A DNA stretch of 64,000 bases, taken from contig NZ_PIZM01000006.1 in assembly GCF_002835465.1 (NCBI RefSeq), positions 248,001 through 312,000 on the forward strand. The letters run 5' to 3'. Of the stretch, positions 34,498-44,264 are shown piece by piece. The notes below the pieces were generated by a model. That model made no database searches, had not been told where the DNA came from, and saw only the letters and a program-made list of their open reading frames with translations. This DNA is from Psychromonas sp. psych-6C06. GTDB taxonomy: Bacteria; Pseudomonadota; Gammaproteobacteria; Enterobacterales; Psychromonadaceae. Position 1 is the stretch's first letter. Every line of letters begins with the position of its first letter. The translations under genes were made by a program, and so were the position numbers.

Positions 34498-37400
34498 TTC
34501 TATCTGACTTATCTGTAAAAAGACCGGTCTTTGCAACGGTACTTAATTTATTGATTGTTACCTTTGGTATTGTGGCTTTTTTAATGTTGCCACTGCGTGA
34601 ATACCCTGACACCGATAAACCGATTGTGAGCATTTCAACCTCTTATCCGGGGGCTTCTGCTACTATTGTTGAAACCAAAATAACCAAAATTTTAGAGGAT
34701 AAGATCAGTGGTATTGAAGGGGTTAAAAATATCACCTCTACCTCCCGCGATGGCCGTTCTAATATCAGTATTGAATTTGAGATCGAGCGTGATATCGACG
34801 GCGCTGCTAATGATGTACGCGATAAAATTTCCTCGGAACTAGGCGGTCTGCCGGAGCAAGCTGATCCGCCTGAGGTAAAAAAAGCCAATGATGATGGTGA
34901 TGTGATCGCTTGGTTTACGCTACAAAGTGATGTGTTTAATACCCTTGAATTAACTGATTATGCAAATCGTTATATTGTGGATCGTTTTGCAGTGGTTAAT
35001 GGTGTCGCCGAAATCGTGGTTGGCGGTGGCCGAAACTATGCGATGAAAGTGGTCTTAGATCGCAACGCGATGGCTGCTCGTGGGATTACTGTTAATGATG
35101 TTGAATCGGTATTACGCACAGAAAACGTAGAGTTTCCTGCCGGTGAAGTGAAATCTATCGAACGTGATTTTAGCGTTCGCGTTGCCAGAACCTTTCAAAC
35201 TGAAGATGATTTTCGGCGCATGGTTATTGCACGTGGTGAAGACAACGCTTTAGTACGACTTGGCGATATCGCGCAGGTTTCTATTGGCTCTGAAGACGAT
35301 GAAACCCTGTTTAAAGGTAATGGACGCAACATGGTCGGCTTAGGTATTGTTAAGCAATCCACTGCTAATACCATTGATGTCGTTGAAGCTGCCCGTGAAG
35401 AGATGTTCGCGATTCAAGAAAACTTGCCCGTTGGCACGATTATTGTGCCCAGCTATGACTCTAGTATCTTTATTAAAGAGTCAATTGATGAAGTTTATAA
35501 CACCCTTGGGATTGCCATGTTGATGGTGATTTCAGTGATTTTTATTTTCCTTGGCAACATTCGCGCTACGCTCATTCCTGCAGTCACTGTGCCGATCGCA
35601 CTGATTGGCTCGATGATGTTATTAAGCCTATTGGGCTTCTCTATCAATCTGCTGACTTTGCTGGCGTTAGTGTTGGCGATCGGTTTGGTGGTTGATGACT
35701 CGATCGTTGTACTAGAAAATATTTATCGACGTATAGAGAAAGGTGAAAAGCCGATATTAGCCGCTTATAACGGTGGGAGAGAGGTCGCTTTTGCGGTGGT
35801 TGCCACCACGCTGGTGTTGATCGCGGTGTTTGTACCGTTGATCTTTTTATCGGGCGATATTGGCCGTTTATTTACCGAGTTTGCTTTAGCGATTGCTGCT
35901 GCCATTGTTTTTTCAAGCATTACCGCGCTGTCATTGACACCAATGATGTGTTCTAAATTACTGCATCATCGTAAAAGAAGCTCCTCTTTTGGGCAGCGGT
36001 TAGATCGTGGTTTTGCTAAATTAGAAGCCACCTACGGTAATGCCTTAGCATCGGTGATCAAACAGCCGATTATGATTGCAATCGTAATGATATTGGCCTT
36101 TGCTAGCCTTTATATCGTTGCAGATAAAATTCCTTCAGAATACGCACCTAAAGAAGATCGTGGCGGTGCATTTTTGATCATGAATGGCGCTGAGGGGGCA
36201 AGCTTTGAGAGCAATGCTCGTAATATGAAACAGATAGAAGAGAAACTGATGAAACACTATGATGACGGCGCATTAGATCGCGTTATCGTCCGTGTTCCAG
36301 GATTCCGTGGTATGGGAGGTATCGCAATTGTAGGTTTACCAAGTTGGCAAGAGCGAGAGATTTCCACTTTTGACTTTGTGAAAAACTTCAATCGCGAGTT
36401 AGCTTCGGTAACCGATGCACGCGCTTTCATTATGATGCGAGGTGGACTGGGAGGTCGTAGCGGTAGACCGATCAGTTTTGTATTGCAGGGCAATACCTAT
36501 GAAGAGCTCGCACAGTGGCGTGATATCGTGTTAGCGAAAGCGCAAGAAAACCCGAATATCATTGGCTTAGAAAGTGATTACAAAGAAACTTATCCGCAAC
36601 TGATGATCAATATTAATCGCGAAAGAGCGGCTGATTTAGGTGTATCGATTACTGATATTGGCCGTGCCTTAGAAACCATGTTAGGTGAGCGTCGCGTCAC
36701 AACTTATATTGATAACGGCGAAGAATACAATGTGTTACTTGAGGGCGATGAAGAAAAATATCGTTCGCCAAGCAGTATCGATAACATTTATGTGCGCTCC
36801 ACTGAAACGGGGGAGTTAATTGCGATGTCGAACTTAATCTCGATCGAAGAGAGTGCAACTTCCGCGCAACTCAACCGTTTTAACCGTTTACGTAGTATCA
36901 CTTTAAGTGGCAATATTTCGGCGAATTATACCTTAGGAGAAGCATTAGATTTCCTTAATGAAGTGGTGAAAGAGGAGTTACCGGTGGAAGCATCGGTTGA
37001 TTACTCTGGGCAGTCACAAAAATTTAAAGACAGTGGTAGCTCGATGCTGTTTATTTTTGCACTAGCCATTCTCATTACTTATTTAGTATTAGCTGCCCAG
37101 TTTGAAAGCTTTATCCATCCTTTTGTTATTCTATTAACAGTACCATTAGCACTAGTTGGCGCCTTAGCTGGGTTATATTTAATGGGGCTGACCATTAATA
37201 TTTACAGCCAGATTGGTATCGTGATGCTCATTGGTTTAGCTGCTAAAAATGGCATCTTAATTGTTGAGTTTGCCAATCAGTTACGCGATGCCGGTGAAAC
37301 CTTTACCGATGCAATTATCAAAGGGGCGCAACAACGCTTAAGACCTATCGTGATGACCACCTTTACCACGGTAATGAGTGCCGCCCCGTTAGTCTTAGCT

Positions 37401-37574
37401 TCTGGTCCTGGTTCTGAAAGTCGTGCTGTGATTGGCGTGGTTATCTTCGCTGGTGTGTCATTAGCAAGTGTTTTTACCCTGTTTATTGTGCCCGGTGCGT
37501 ATTACTGGCTATGTAGAAATACCACATCACCAAATATGATCAGTAAGCAACTTGCTAAATTAAATGCAGATTAA
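34494..37574 (+). CDS. RND-family multidrug efflux transporter
   Basis: A 1026-residue inner-membrane HAE1-type RND transporter with twelve expected membrane helices and two large periplasmic loops. Key blocks are present: VKRPVFATVLNLLI at the start, PLREYPD, the TM4 segment with paired aspartates in GLVVDDSIVVLENI, and FAGVSLASVFTLFIVPGAYY at the end. It closely resembles MexB/VexH-like pumps in plan, but the drug range cannot be read from sequence. The last codons and the stop lie in a 17-bp perfect hairpin. Confidence 0.93.
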   Translation: MILSDLSVKRPVFATVLNLLIVTFGIVAFLMLPLREYPDTDKPIVSISTSYPGASATIVETKITKILEDKISGIEGVKNITSTSRDGRSNISIEFEIERDIDGAANDVRDKISSELGGLPEQADPPEVKKANDDGDVIAWFTLQSDVFNTLELTDYANRYIVDRFAVVNGVAEIVVGGGRNYAMKVVLDRNAMAARGITVNDVESVLRTENVEFPAGEVKSIERDFSVRVARTFQTEDDFRRMVIARGEDNALVRLGDIAQVSIGSEDDETLFKGNGRNMVGLGIVKQSTANTIDVVEAAREEMFAIQENLPVGTIIVPSYDSSIFIKESIDEVYNTLGIAMLMVISVIFIFLGNIRATLIPAVTVPIALIGSMMLLSLLGFSINLLTLLALVLAIGLVVDDSIVVLENIYRRIEKGEKPILAAYNGGREVAFAVVATTLVLIAVFVPLIFLSGDIGRLFTEFALAIAAAIVFSSITALSLTPMMCSKLLHHRKRSSSFGQRLDRGFAKLEATYGNALASVIKQPIMIAIVMILAFASLYIVADKIPSEYAPKEDRGGAFLIMNGAEGASFESNARNMKQIEEKLMKHYDDGALDRVIVRVPGFRGMGGIAIVGLPSWQEREISTFDFVKNFNRELASVTDARAFIMMRGGLGGRSGRPISFVLQGNTYEELAQWRDIVLAKAQENPNIIGLESDYKETYPQLMININRERAADLGVSITDIGRALETMLGERRVTTYIDNGEEYNVLLEGDEEKYRSPSSIDNIYVRSTETGELIAMSNLISIEESATSAQLNRFNRLRSITLSGNISANYTLGEALDFLNEVVKEELPVEASVDYSGQSQKFKDSGSSMLFIFALAILITYLVLAAQFESFIHPFVILLTVPLALVGALAGLYLMGLTINIYSQIGIVMLIGLAAKNGILIVEFANQLRDAGETFTDAIIKGAQQRLRPIVMTTFTTVMSAAPLVLASGPGSESRAVIGVVIFAGVSLASVFTLFIVPGAYYWLCRNTTSPNMISKQLAKLNAD

Positions 37575-37587
37575 TTTAGCAAGTTGC
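37547..37587 (+). terminator. 17-bp perfect hairpin spanning the RND gene stop codon
   Basis: GCAACTTGCTAAATTAA (37547-37563) is followed by a 7-base loop and its exact complement TTAATTTAGCAAGTTGC (37571-37587). The stop codon at 37572-37574 is in the second arm. No T run follows, so a classical terminator is uncertain. It may protect the mRNA 3' end. Confidence 0.5.
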
Positions 37588-37736
37588 ATCATAAAGTGAG
37601 CATTTATGAAAACCATGTTAATTCGACAAAGATTACGTGGTTTTTATGCTTTAAAAGTATCGCTTACTTTGGTGTGTTGAGCCGGAAGGGCAACATTATT
37701 TGCAAAAATAAACTTGAAAGTTCAATAGACCTCAGG

Positions 37737-38504
37737 CTATTCAAATGTTGGCAATAAAGCTCGAATACCATCAATGAACATTTGTAACGACATAATCAGT
37801 AGCAACATGCCCATTAATCTTTCTAATGCCGTTAATCCCTTCTCTTTTAATACCTTATACAATAAAGATGAAAATAGCATTACCGCTGCACAAAGCCCCC
37901 AAGCGATTAATAGTGACACAAATAATGAGCCTGAATGTTCACTATTGGTTTTGGCTAAAACTAATAGTGTGGCTAGTGATGCTGGGCCGGCAATCATTGC
38001 AATTGGTACTACTAAAGGTTCATCACCTTTTTTAGTGACAAACATATCGCCACCATTAGGGTTAGGGAAAATCATTTTTAATGAAATAATGAAAAAAATG
38101 ATACCACCTGCAATAGTGATAGATTGTGTGTCAAGGTGAAATAGGCTTAAAAATTGCTCCCAAAAAAATAGAAAAGAGACCAAAATAAGTAACCCAATCA
38201 GTGTTTCACGGATGATGACTTTTGAATGTCGCTGTTTATACCAAATCCACTAAATAAATGATCAATCTTGCTGGTTAAAAGAAGCTATTTCAGCGTTAAA
38301 AATTTCGTAAAGGGAACAACCATTTGCATCAATTTTCGCCTTGAACTAACTACTTTTTCCTGCGTAATATTTGATCACTATATTAGCGGAATTGGTATTA
38401 TCTATATTCTTTAGCATGCTTAGCAATAACGGCACATTACCGAAGGGATCTAAAATAAAAAACAGGAGAACGGCTGTTGAAAAAATCGGGAAACTATTTT
38501 CCAT
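37737..38504 (-). pseudogene. marC: MarC-family inner membrane protein, interrupted by the 159-bp element
   Basis: The reverse strand from ATG 38502-38504 reads MENSFPIFSTAVLLFFILDP, then FGNVPLLLSMLKNID, a MarC N-terminus. It then runs into the element at 38397 and meets a TAG inside it. Past the element the frame resumes at 38235 (QRHSKVIIRETLIGLLILV onward) and continues to 37737 with a normal MarC end. Removing 162 bp (element plus one TTA) gives one open frame of 201 residues, the usual MarC length, with ~6 membrane segments. The 3' part alone keeps an ATG at 38183 but would lack the first membrane region. The protein's role is unknown in general. Confidence 0.9.
38239..38397 (+). mobile_element. 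159-bp inverted-repeat element, copy 2 (in marC)
   Basis: Intact 159-bp copy, same orientation as copy 1, flanked by TTA at 38236-38238 and 38398-38400. About six positions differ from copy 1. It splits marC between codons that join exactly if it is removed. Confidence 0.93.
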
Positions 38505-38764
38505 TGTTTTGATCCTTTATGGTGTGTGTTTATTGAGAGATTATGGCTGATTATATTCGTAAAATCTGGGTTGTGCCTTAATAGTGCTCATTAACCTTTG
38601 TGCTAGATAAGCAAAGCAATAGCATTACACTATTTCAGCGGGCCTCTGTGTTAAATGATCTTTTTCCTCTTTTATTCGTATTTACTAGCAACTCTGATAA
38701 ATAGATGATTTTTATGCTTATTCAAGTTATAGCTTATTTTGGTACCTACTTTTAAATTAAGGCA
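38505..38764. other. Intergenic region before the 38883 gene; nothing recognised
   Basis: AT-rich sequence between the marC start and a possible small frame at 38765. I see no repeat copy, tRNA or strong operator here. It should hold the marC promoter on one side and that of 38883 on the other. Confidence 0.4.
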
Positions 38765-38905
38765 ATGAGTTACTTCAATAAATACCTTGAGCTTGAAGGT
38801 TTATCCCAGACTAAATTGTGCACATATTTATCGGCAATGCGACCAGTAGTTAAAAGTGATGAAATAAAATTGGAGAGAGTGAATGAATATTTTTATTTTG
38901 GATGA
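38765..38905 (+). CDS. Possible 46-residue small protein (uncertain)
   Basis: An ATG frame encodes MSYFNKYLELEGLSQTKLCT, then a further 26 residues ending in EYFYFG. Composition is protein-like with amphipathic helices. It overlaps the next start by 23 bp in another frame. AAGG is only two bases before the ATG, too close for a good site. It could be a leader peptide or chance. Confidence 0.25.
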   Translation: MSYFNKYLELEGLSQTKLCTYLSAMRPVVKSDEIKLERVNEYFYFG

Positions 38906-39362
38906 TGAGATCACGCGTTGTGCGCAATATCATTGCGATCAGCATGTCGTTAAGATGATCTTAGAAAGCGTACAGCTGTTATGTACCGCTCTGAATAAAA
39001 AAGGATTTGAAACGCCTTATAAATCCACTCATATTAAACATCCTTCAGTATTATGGGTTGAAAAATCCTACGATAATTTTTTATGGTTAAAAGCCTTAAC
39101 CATTGCGCTAAACGATGAATATAAGTTTCGCTATGATAAAACTGAGGATCATAAATCGATGGCAACATTGAAAAAAATAGAAGGCATTACGTTTCCTGCT
39201 ATCGGGTTAACTCCTTTCCCACAGGCAATGCCAGAGCAGTTTAAAGTCCCTAATGATGCCATCACTGCCTATCGAAACTTTTATAACGGCGATAAAGCGA
39301 GATTTGCGAAATGGACAAAACGTAATCCACCTCATTGGTTTAATTCATCATTTGACGGTTAA
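38883..39362 (+). CDS. Unknown protein of a phage-associated family (CAQYHCDQHVVKM motif)
   Basis: A 159-residue soluble protein. Its N-terminus MNIFILDDEITRCAQYHCDQ and HVVKMILESVQLL resemble proteins common in marine phages and some vibrios, usually annotated as hypothetical. Conserved-looking His, Asp, Lys and Trp residues (HPSVLWV, PPHWFN) could form an active site. GGAGAG lies six bases before the ATG. No other phage genes are nearby. I offer no function. Confidence 0.75.
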   Translation: MNIFILDDEITRCAQYHCDQHVVKMILESVQLLCTALNKKGFETPYKSTHIKHPSVLWVEKSYDNFLWLKALTIALNDEYKFRYDKTEDHKSMATLKKIEGITFPAIGLTPFPQAMPEQFKVPNDAITAYRNFYNGDKARFAKWTKRNPPHWFNSSFDG

Positions 39363-41635
39363 ATATCGTTTTGATGTTGTAAAGCAAATTGCTCAAGTTG
39401 ATGTTTATCAATCGGCTTAGAGAAATAATAGCCTTGGTAAATATCGCAATCTAGTTTATCTAAGGCCTGTAACATCTCTTTACACTCTACCCCCTCTGCC
39501 ACCGTTTTCATCTTTTTATTTTTAGCTAGGGAGATGATAGTGTTGATCATCGCACGTGTGTCTTTATCGTTAATGACATTATCAACAAATGACTTATCGA
39601 TTTTTAATTCATCAATCGGTAAGTTATTTAACAGACTGAGTGATGAGTAACCGGTACCAAAATCATCCAATGAAAGGCGAATTCCTTGCTCTTTTAGGTT
39701 TTTCATTAAGTCTTTTATGCTATCGACATCCTCAATAAGTACGCTTTCTGTGACTTCAATTATTAGCCTTTCTGTTGCAAAATCGAATTGCTCAATACGT
39801 TGCATTAACTGTTTGAAAAAATGAATGTTGTTGAATTGTTTAACCGATGCGTTAATAGACAGACTAAAGGGAATAGTGATACGTTTTTGAAGTATGCTCA
39901 TATCGCTAAGGCTACGCTCGATGACAAAATTACCAATTTTATCCATCATGCCTAGCGATTCTGCAATAGGAATAAATTTATCAGGGGGCATCATGCCAAG
40001 CTTTTCATTTTTCCAACGGATCAGTGCTTCGACACCAACTAGTTTGCCACTGGCCGTAACCTGAGGCTGATAGAGCATGAAAAACTCTTGATTTGCCAGC
40101 GCTCTTTTTAGTTCGTTTTCTATATTGCATTGCTCTAAATAAGCATTAAGTAAGACCTGATTAAAGAAAACCGTGCAGTTACGCTCTTTTTTAGCGTTAT
40201 CCATTGCTAAATCTGCATTGCGTTTAATCTCCTGTGGATTATCGCTATCTTGTGGATAAAATGAGACGCCAATGCTTACGCTGAGCATTATTTCTGCCTC
40301 ATTAATGCGTATTGGTTTATCTAACGTGATACGTAATCGTTCGCAAATAACTTCTGTTTGCTGGCGACTTTTGTTAAACGTAATAAGTACAAACTCATCA
40401 CTGTTGGCACGAATCACTAAATCCTCTTTTGCTGCAATCGAATTTATCTTTGTCGCGATACTTTTTAATAGTTGATCGCCAATCAAATGGCCAAAGCTAT
40501 CATTGATACTTTTAAAATGGTCAATATCTAAATAGATAAGTGAAAACTCGATATTATTTTTAATACTGGCGAGGTAGCTATCAAAATAAAATCGATTGTA
40601 TAGATGTGTTAAATAATCATGGTTTGCTTGAAAAGCTAACTCACGTGTTTTCTTTTTTTCACTGGCAGCGATATTTTTAAACAGGAGGTAAATTAAGATA
40701 ATAGAGAAAAAATGGACGGCAATAAGTACGCTGACTTTGTCTATAAAGTTTTGTTGTATTTGTTCAAATTTCACTGCAGTGACTAACCACAATTTATAAT
40801 CCTTCATATAAACAGAGGCGTCGAGTGACTGCCTAGCCGGGTGTTTATTCTCGTTAACAATAACCACTTCATCTTGCTTTAGCTGGGCGTAAGGGGTATC
40901 TATAATCGTTGCTAAATGTTTAATGGCTTTATCAATATCTGATTGCGATATTTGATATTGGTAAATATTTGTATCGTGTATTTTATCAAGAGGAGCAAGC
41001 TGAAAATAACGATCTGTATCGCGATATAGGTAAGTGTTATATAAGCCACTCTCGTTGGCATTATGGACAAAGAAATCAAAGCCTTTATCCAGACTAACTG
41101 CGAGAGATAAGACGAAACTTGCTCTTCCACTTGCATCACGAATGGCTAATCTAAAGGGGATAATGAGTTCATTTAACTGATGGCTAAAGTAGGTACGACC
41201 AATAATCATTGAATCTGAGTTTAGGGTGTTATGAAATGATGCTTGGCTAGCTTGAATGCTTAATAGTGAAGCTTCTTTTGCAACGGTACTTTCAGGCACA
41301 CTGGTATGCACAGTTCCATCGAGATTAAACAGCGCAAAACCACTGATTGTTGAATCAAGGTTAGTCGTTCCTTCCATTAATGATTTTATGGCCTGCTGAT
41401 CGGTTAATTGATTTTCTTTTATTAGCTGGCTGGCCACAATATTAAGAATCGTTTCATATTGTTTAAACGCAGCTTGTAGTGAGTTTTTAGCCATGGTGGT
41501 TAAGCTCATCTGCTCGCTGATAAACTCATTATAGACTCGCTGATAAGTGCTGTAACAAGAGAGGCCTAATGAGACAGACCAAACTATTGTCACCAAATAA
41601 AATGCTAGCCAGATGTTTTTGTTAATGAGTGCCAT
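39359..41635 (-). CDS. Cache-GGDEF-EAL membrane protein, likely c-di-GMP phosphodiesterase
   Basis: A 758-residue protein: membrane helix (~8-28), a periplasmic Cache-like sensor (~40-295), a second membrane helix (~300-320), a GGDEF domain (~335-495) and an EAL domain (~510-750). The GGDEF signature is degenerate (RANSDEF in place of GGDEF), so cyclase activity is unlikely. The EAL domain keeps VEALIRW, a TESVLIED glutamate, LDDFGTGYSSL and KIDKSFV, so it should cleave c-di-GMP. The degenerate domain may bind GTP as a regulator. It is convergent with the 38883 gene, overlapping it by 4 bp. Confidence 0.9.
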   Translation of the reverse strand: MALINKNIWLAFYLVTIVWSVSLGLSCYSTYQRVYNEFISEQMSLTTMAKNSLQAAFKQYETILNIVASQLIKENQLTDQQAIKSLMEGTTNLDSTISGFALFNLDGTVHTSVPESTVAKEASLLSIQASQASFHNTLNSDSMIIGRTYFSHQLNELIIPFRLAIRDASGRASFVLSLAVSLDKGFDFFVHNANESGLYNTYLYRDTDRYFQLAPLDKIHDTNIYQYQISQSDIDKAIKHLATIIDTPYAQLKQDEVVIVNENKHPARQSLDASVYMKDYKLWLVTAVKFEQIQQNFIDKVSVLIAVHFFSIILIYLLFKNIAASEKKKTRELAFQANHDYLTHLYNRFYFDSYLASIKNNIEFSLIYLDIDHFKSINDSFGHLIGDQLLKSIATKINSIAAKEDLVIRANSDEFVLITFNKSRQQTEVICERLRITLDKPIRINEAEIMLSVSIGVSFYPQDSDNPQEIKRNADLAMDNAKKERNCTVFFNQVLLNAYLEQCNIENELKRALANQEFFMLYQPQVTASGKLVGVEALIRWKNEKLGMMPPDKFIPIAESLGMMDKIGNFVIERSLSDMSILQKRITIPFSLSINASVKQFNNIHFFKQLMQRIEQFDFATERLIIEVTESVLIEDVDSIKDLMKNLKEQGIRLSLDDFGTGYSSLSLLNNLPIDELKIDKSFVDNVINDKDTRAMINTIISLAKNKKMKTVAEGVECKEMLQALDKLDCDIYQGYYFSKPIDKHQLEQFALQHQNDI

Positions 41636-41856
41636 GCAACCATTGCCCTATATGATTATCTTGGTTGCTTATAAAAAATTTCTTGATATGAGCAACAATA
41701 TATTAAATCTAGATCAAAAGGATAGCCCAAAGAAGCGTATAGGGTTAGAAAGTAGAGGCGCTTTACCTGATAAAGTGTGTTTTTATAAACAACGCTTTTT
41801 CGAGGGAAGGATTTGCCGGTACGAATAGTATTTTAGATAAAATAAGAAGGGTGAAG

Positions 41857-41883
41857 AGTGATGGGCATGCTCTGCTCATCACT
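41857..41883. terminator. Hairpin after ahpF
   Basis: AGTGATG (41857-41863) pairs with CATCACT (41877-41883) some 27 bases past the ahpF stop on the reverse strand. The stem is short and no T run is evident, so it is only a candidate terminator. Confidence 0.35.
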
Positions 41884-41909
41884 TGATAATAGAAGTCTCT
41901 GAAAAGTGT

Positions 41910-43478
41910 TTACAGCGGAGTACGGATTAAATAATCAAATGCGCTTAAGCTAGCTTTAGAGCCTTCGCCCATGGCAATAATTATCTGTTTATAAGGCACT
42001 GTAGTGACATCGCCAGCTGCAAATATGCCCGGTACTGATGTTTCTCCCTTAGCATTTACTTCGATTTCACCGTGTGCAGACAATGTAACTTCACTGCTTT
42101 TTAAGAAATCGCTGTTAGGTATCAAGCCAATTTGCACAAAAATACCTGCTAATTGTAACTGTTTCGCTTCTCCGCTCGCTCTATCTGTGTAGTTAAGTGC
42201 AGTAACGCGTGTACCATCGCCAATCACTTCAGTTGTTTGTGCCTGTTTAATAATATCGATATTAGCCATGCTATTCGCTTTATCCACCAAAACTTGGTCA
42301 GCACGTAATGTGTCGGCAAACTCTAGAACGGTGACGTGTTCAACAATACCTGCGAGATCAATAGCTGCTTCAATGCCGGAATTACCGCCACCAATTACTG
42401 CGACTTTTTTACCTTTAAATAATGGGCCATCGCAGTGCGGGCAATATGCGACCCCTTTATTTCGGTATTCTTGCTCACCGGGTACATTCATCTCTCTCCA
42501 GCGTGCACCGGTTGATAATATGACGCTACGGCTTTTTAAAGTTGCACCACTTTCAAGGGATACATGAATGTAGCCATCCTCTGTTTTTTCAGCGCTAACG
42601 ATGCTGTCTGCACGTTGTTCGTTAATAAGATCAACATCATACTCTTTGACATGTTCTTCTAAAGCGGCTGCGAGTTTAGGTCCTTCAGTGGCTTTGACTG
42701 ATATAAAGTTTTCGATGCCCATGGTGTCCATCACTTGCCCACCAAAGCGCTCAGCCACAACACCTGTACGTATCCCTTTACGGGCTGCATAAATGGCAGC
42801 AGACGCACCAGCTGGACCACCGCCAACGACGAGTACTTCATATGGGTCTTTCTCTTTAAGTGCTTCAGCTTGTTGCTCAGCAGCACCACTATCAACTTTG
42901 TTTAAGATCTCTGTTAATGAGATACGCCCTTGCGTAAAGACTTCTCCATTAAGGTACACGCTAGGTACAGCCATAATGTTACGTTGCGTCACTTCATCTT
43001 GAAAAGCCGCTCCATCAATCATGGTTGTTTTAATATTCGGGTTGATGGCAGCCATCATATTTAATGCCTGTACGACATCTGGGCAGTTCTGACAGCTAAG
43101 CGAAATGAATATTTCAAAGTTCAATTCACCTTCAAGACGAGCGATCTGAGCAATCACTTCTTGGTCCAGTTTCATTGGGTGCCCGCCACTGTGAAGCAGT
43201 GCTAGCACTAATGAAGTGAACTCATGCCCCATCGGTAATCCAGCAAAACCAATTGCGGTTTCTTTAACAGGGTTGATGACCTGCATAACTGGTTTACGTG
43301 TGCTCGCCGCTGCATCTTCAACGACACTCACTTTGTCGTGTAATGTCGCTATCTGATTGGCTAAGTCGCGTAATTTTGTTGCTGTTTCGCTTTCATCTAA
43401 GCTAAGAACAAGTTGCACCTCTGTTTTAAGGTTTTGTAAGTAGGCTTTAAGTTGCGTTTTCATGTTTTGGTCTAACAT
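41910..43478 (-). CDS. ahpF: Alkyl hydroperoxide reductase subunit F (AhpF)
   Basis: A 522-residue flavoprotein. The N-terminal ~200 residues are the double thioredoxin-like domain with redox pair CQNC ([12 protein letters not shown]). The rest is a thioredoxin-reductase-like FAD/NAD(P)H part with [17 protein letters not shown], the CPHC redox pair ([12 protein letters not shown]), [10 protein letters not shown] and [15 protein letters not shown]. It passes electrons from NADH to AhpC. AAAGGTGA precedes the ATG. The ahpC copy 2 gene lies upstream in the same direction, forming ahpCF. Confidence 0.96.
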   Translation of the reverse strand: MLDQNMKTQLKAYLQNLKTEVQLVLSLDESETATKLRDLANQIATLHDKVSVVEDAAASTRKPVMQVINPVKETAIGFAGLPMGHEFTSLVLALLHSGGHPMKLDQEVIAQIARLEGELNFEIFISLSCQNCPDVVQALNMMAAINPNIKTTMIDGAAFQDEVTQRNIMAVPSVYLNGEVFTQGRISLTEILNKVDSGAAEQQAEALKEKDPYEVLVVGGGPAGASAAIYAARKGIRTGVVAERFGGQVMDTMGIENFISVKATEGPKLAAALEEHVKEYDVDLINEQRADSIVSAEKTEDGYIHVSLESGATLKSRSVILSTGARWREMNVPGEQEYRNKGVAYCPHCDGPLFKGKKVAVIGGGNSGIEAAIDLAGIVEHVTVLEFADTLRADQVLVDKANSMANIDIIKQAQTTEVIGDGTRVTALNYTDRASGEAKQLQLAGIFVQIGLIPNSDFLKSSEVTLSAHGEIEVNAKGETSVPGIFAAGDVTTVPYKQIIIAMGEGSKASLSAFDYLIRTPL

Positions 43479-43560
43479 AGAGTCACCTTTATATTGTGCT
43501 TGTATCTAACGACAGTGCATTTAAAAATTGGTTTTTAATATCTAAAACCTATTTTTAAAT

Positions 43561-43591
43561 GACCTCAGCCACGTTCGCTGTTACTGAGGTC
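43561..43591 (-). terminator. Hairpin between ahpC copy 2 and ahpF
   Basis: GACCTCAG (43561-43568) and CTGAGGTC (43584-43591) form an 8-bp stem with a 15-base loop in the ahpC-ahpF gap. It lacks a T run. In other bacteria such hairpins reduce ahpF expression relative to ahpC, and this may act the same way. Confidence 0.45.
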
Positions 43592-43614
43592 TGATTATAT
43601 TTCTCTAACTAGGA

Positions 43615-44172
43615 TTAGATTTTACCTACGAGGTCAAGTGATGGTGCGAGTGTTGCTTCGCCCTCTTTCCACTTAGCTGGGCAAACTTCGCCTGGATTTG
43701 CTGCCACATATTGTGCGGCTTTCACTTTACGCAACAGGTCGTCTGCATCACGGCCAATACCTTCAGCGGTAATTTCCATTGCTTGGATGATACCTTGTGG
43801 GTCAACTAAGAACGTTGCACGGTCTGCAAGACCTTGACCTTCACGCATTACACCGAAGTTGTTCGTTAGGTTGCCTGACTGATCGCCAACCATGAAGTAG
43901 TTGATTTTGCCGATTGTCTCAGAGCTGTCGTGCCATGCTTTGTGTGTAAAGTGCGTGTCAGTAGACACTGAGTAAACTTCAACACCACGTTTTTGTAACT
44001 CTTCGTAGTGGTCTGCGACATCACCTAATTCAGTCGGACAAACAAAAGTAAAATCAGCTGGGTAGAAGAAAAAGATAGACCATTTACCTTTTACATCTTG
44101 CTCAGAGATCTCTACAAACTCGCCCTGTTTGAAAGCTGTTGCGTTGAAAGGTTTAATTTCAGTATTAATCAT
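43615..44172 (-). CDS. ahpC: Alkyl hydroperoxide reductase AhpC, copy 2
   Basis: A 185-residue 2-Cys peroxiredoxin with the same peroxidatic (FVCPTE) and resolving (EVCPAKW) cysteines as copy 1 and an identical protein sequence. The DNA differs at many third positions, except for a shared 95-bp stretch (43736-43830 here, 32688-32782 there). This copy heads the ahpCF unit and is the expected partner of AhpF. Its upstream region resembles that of copy 1 over ~60 bp. Confidence 0.95.
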   Translation of the reverse strand: MINTEIKPFNATAFKQGEFVEISEQDVKGKWSIFFFYPADFTFVCPTELGDVADHYEELQKRGVEVYSVSTDTHFTHKAWHDSSETIGKINYFMVGDQSGNLTNNFGVMREGQGLADRATFLVDPQGIIQAMEITAEGIGRDADDLLRKVKAAQYVAANPGEVCPAKWKEGEATLAPSLDLVGKI

Positions 44173-44264
44173 GTTGATATCCTATTTAAGTAAGTAATTT
44201 GCATTGTTGATTAGGTCTCCCTAACCGATGAACAAAGTATGCGACAACTTTTTTAATAGGTAAA

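Noticed and set aside
37737-38183. A complete short MarC gene starting at 38183
   Set aside because: The missing N-terminus is found intact on the far side of element copy 2, and joining restores the normal length, so this is the 3' part of a broken gene.
38883-39362. A prophage remnant
   Set aside because: Only one phage-type gene is present. There is no integrase, attachment site or structural gene around it.
41613-41909. A c-di-GMP riboswitch or small gene in the gap beside the EAL gene
   Set aside because: The conserved GEMM core was not found on either strand, and the plus-strand frame there has no ribosome site or recognisable protein.
32567-44172. Assembly duplication of ahpC
   Set aside because: The proteins are identical but the DNA differs at many synonymous positions, and the neighbours differ, so both copies are real.
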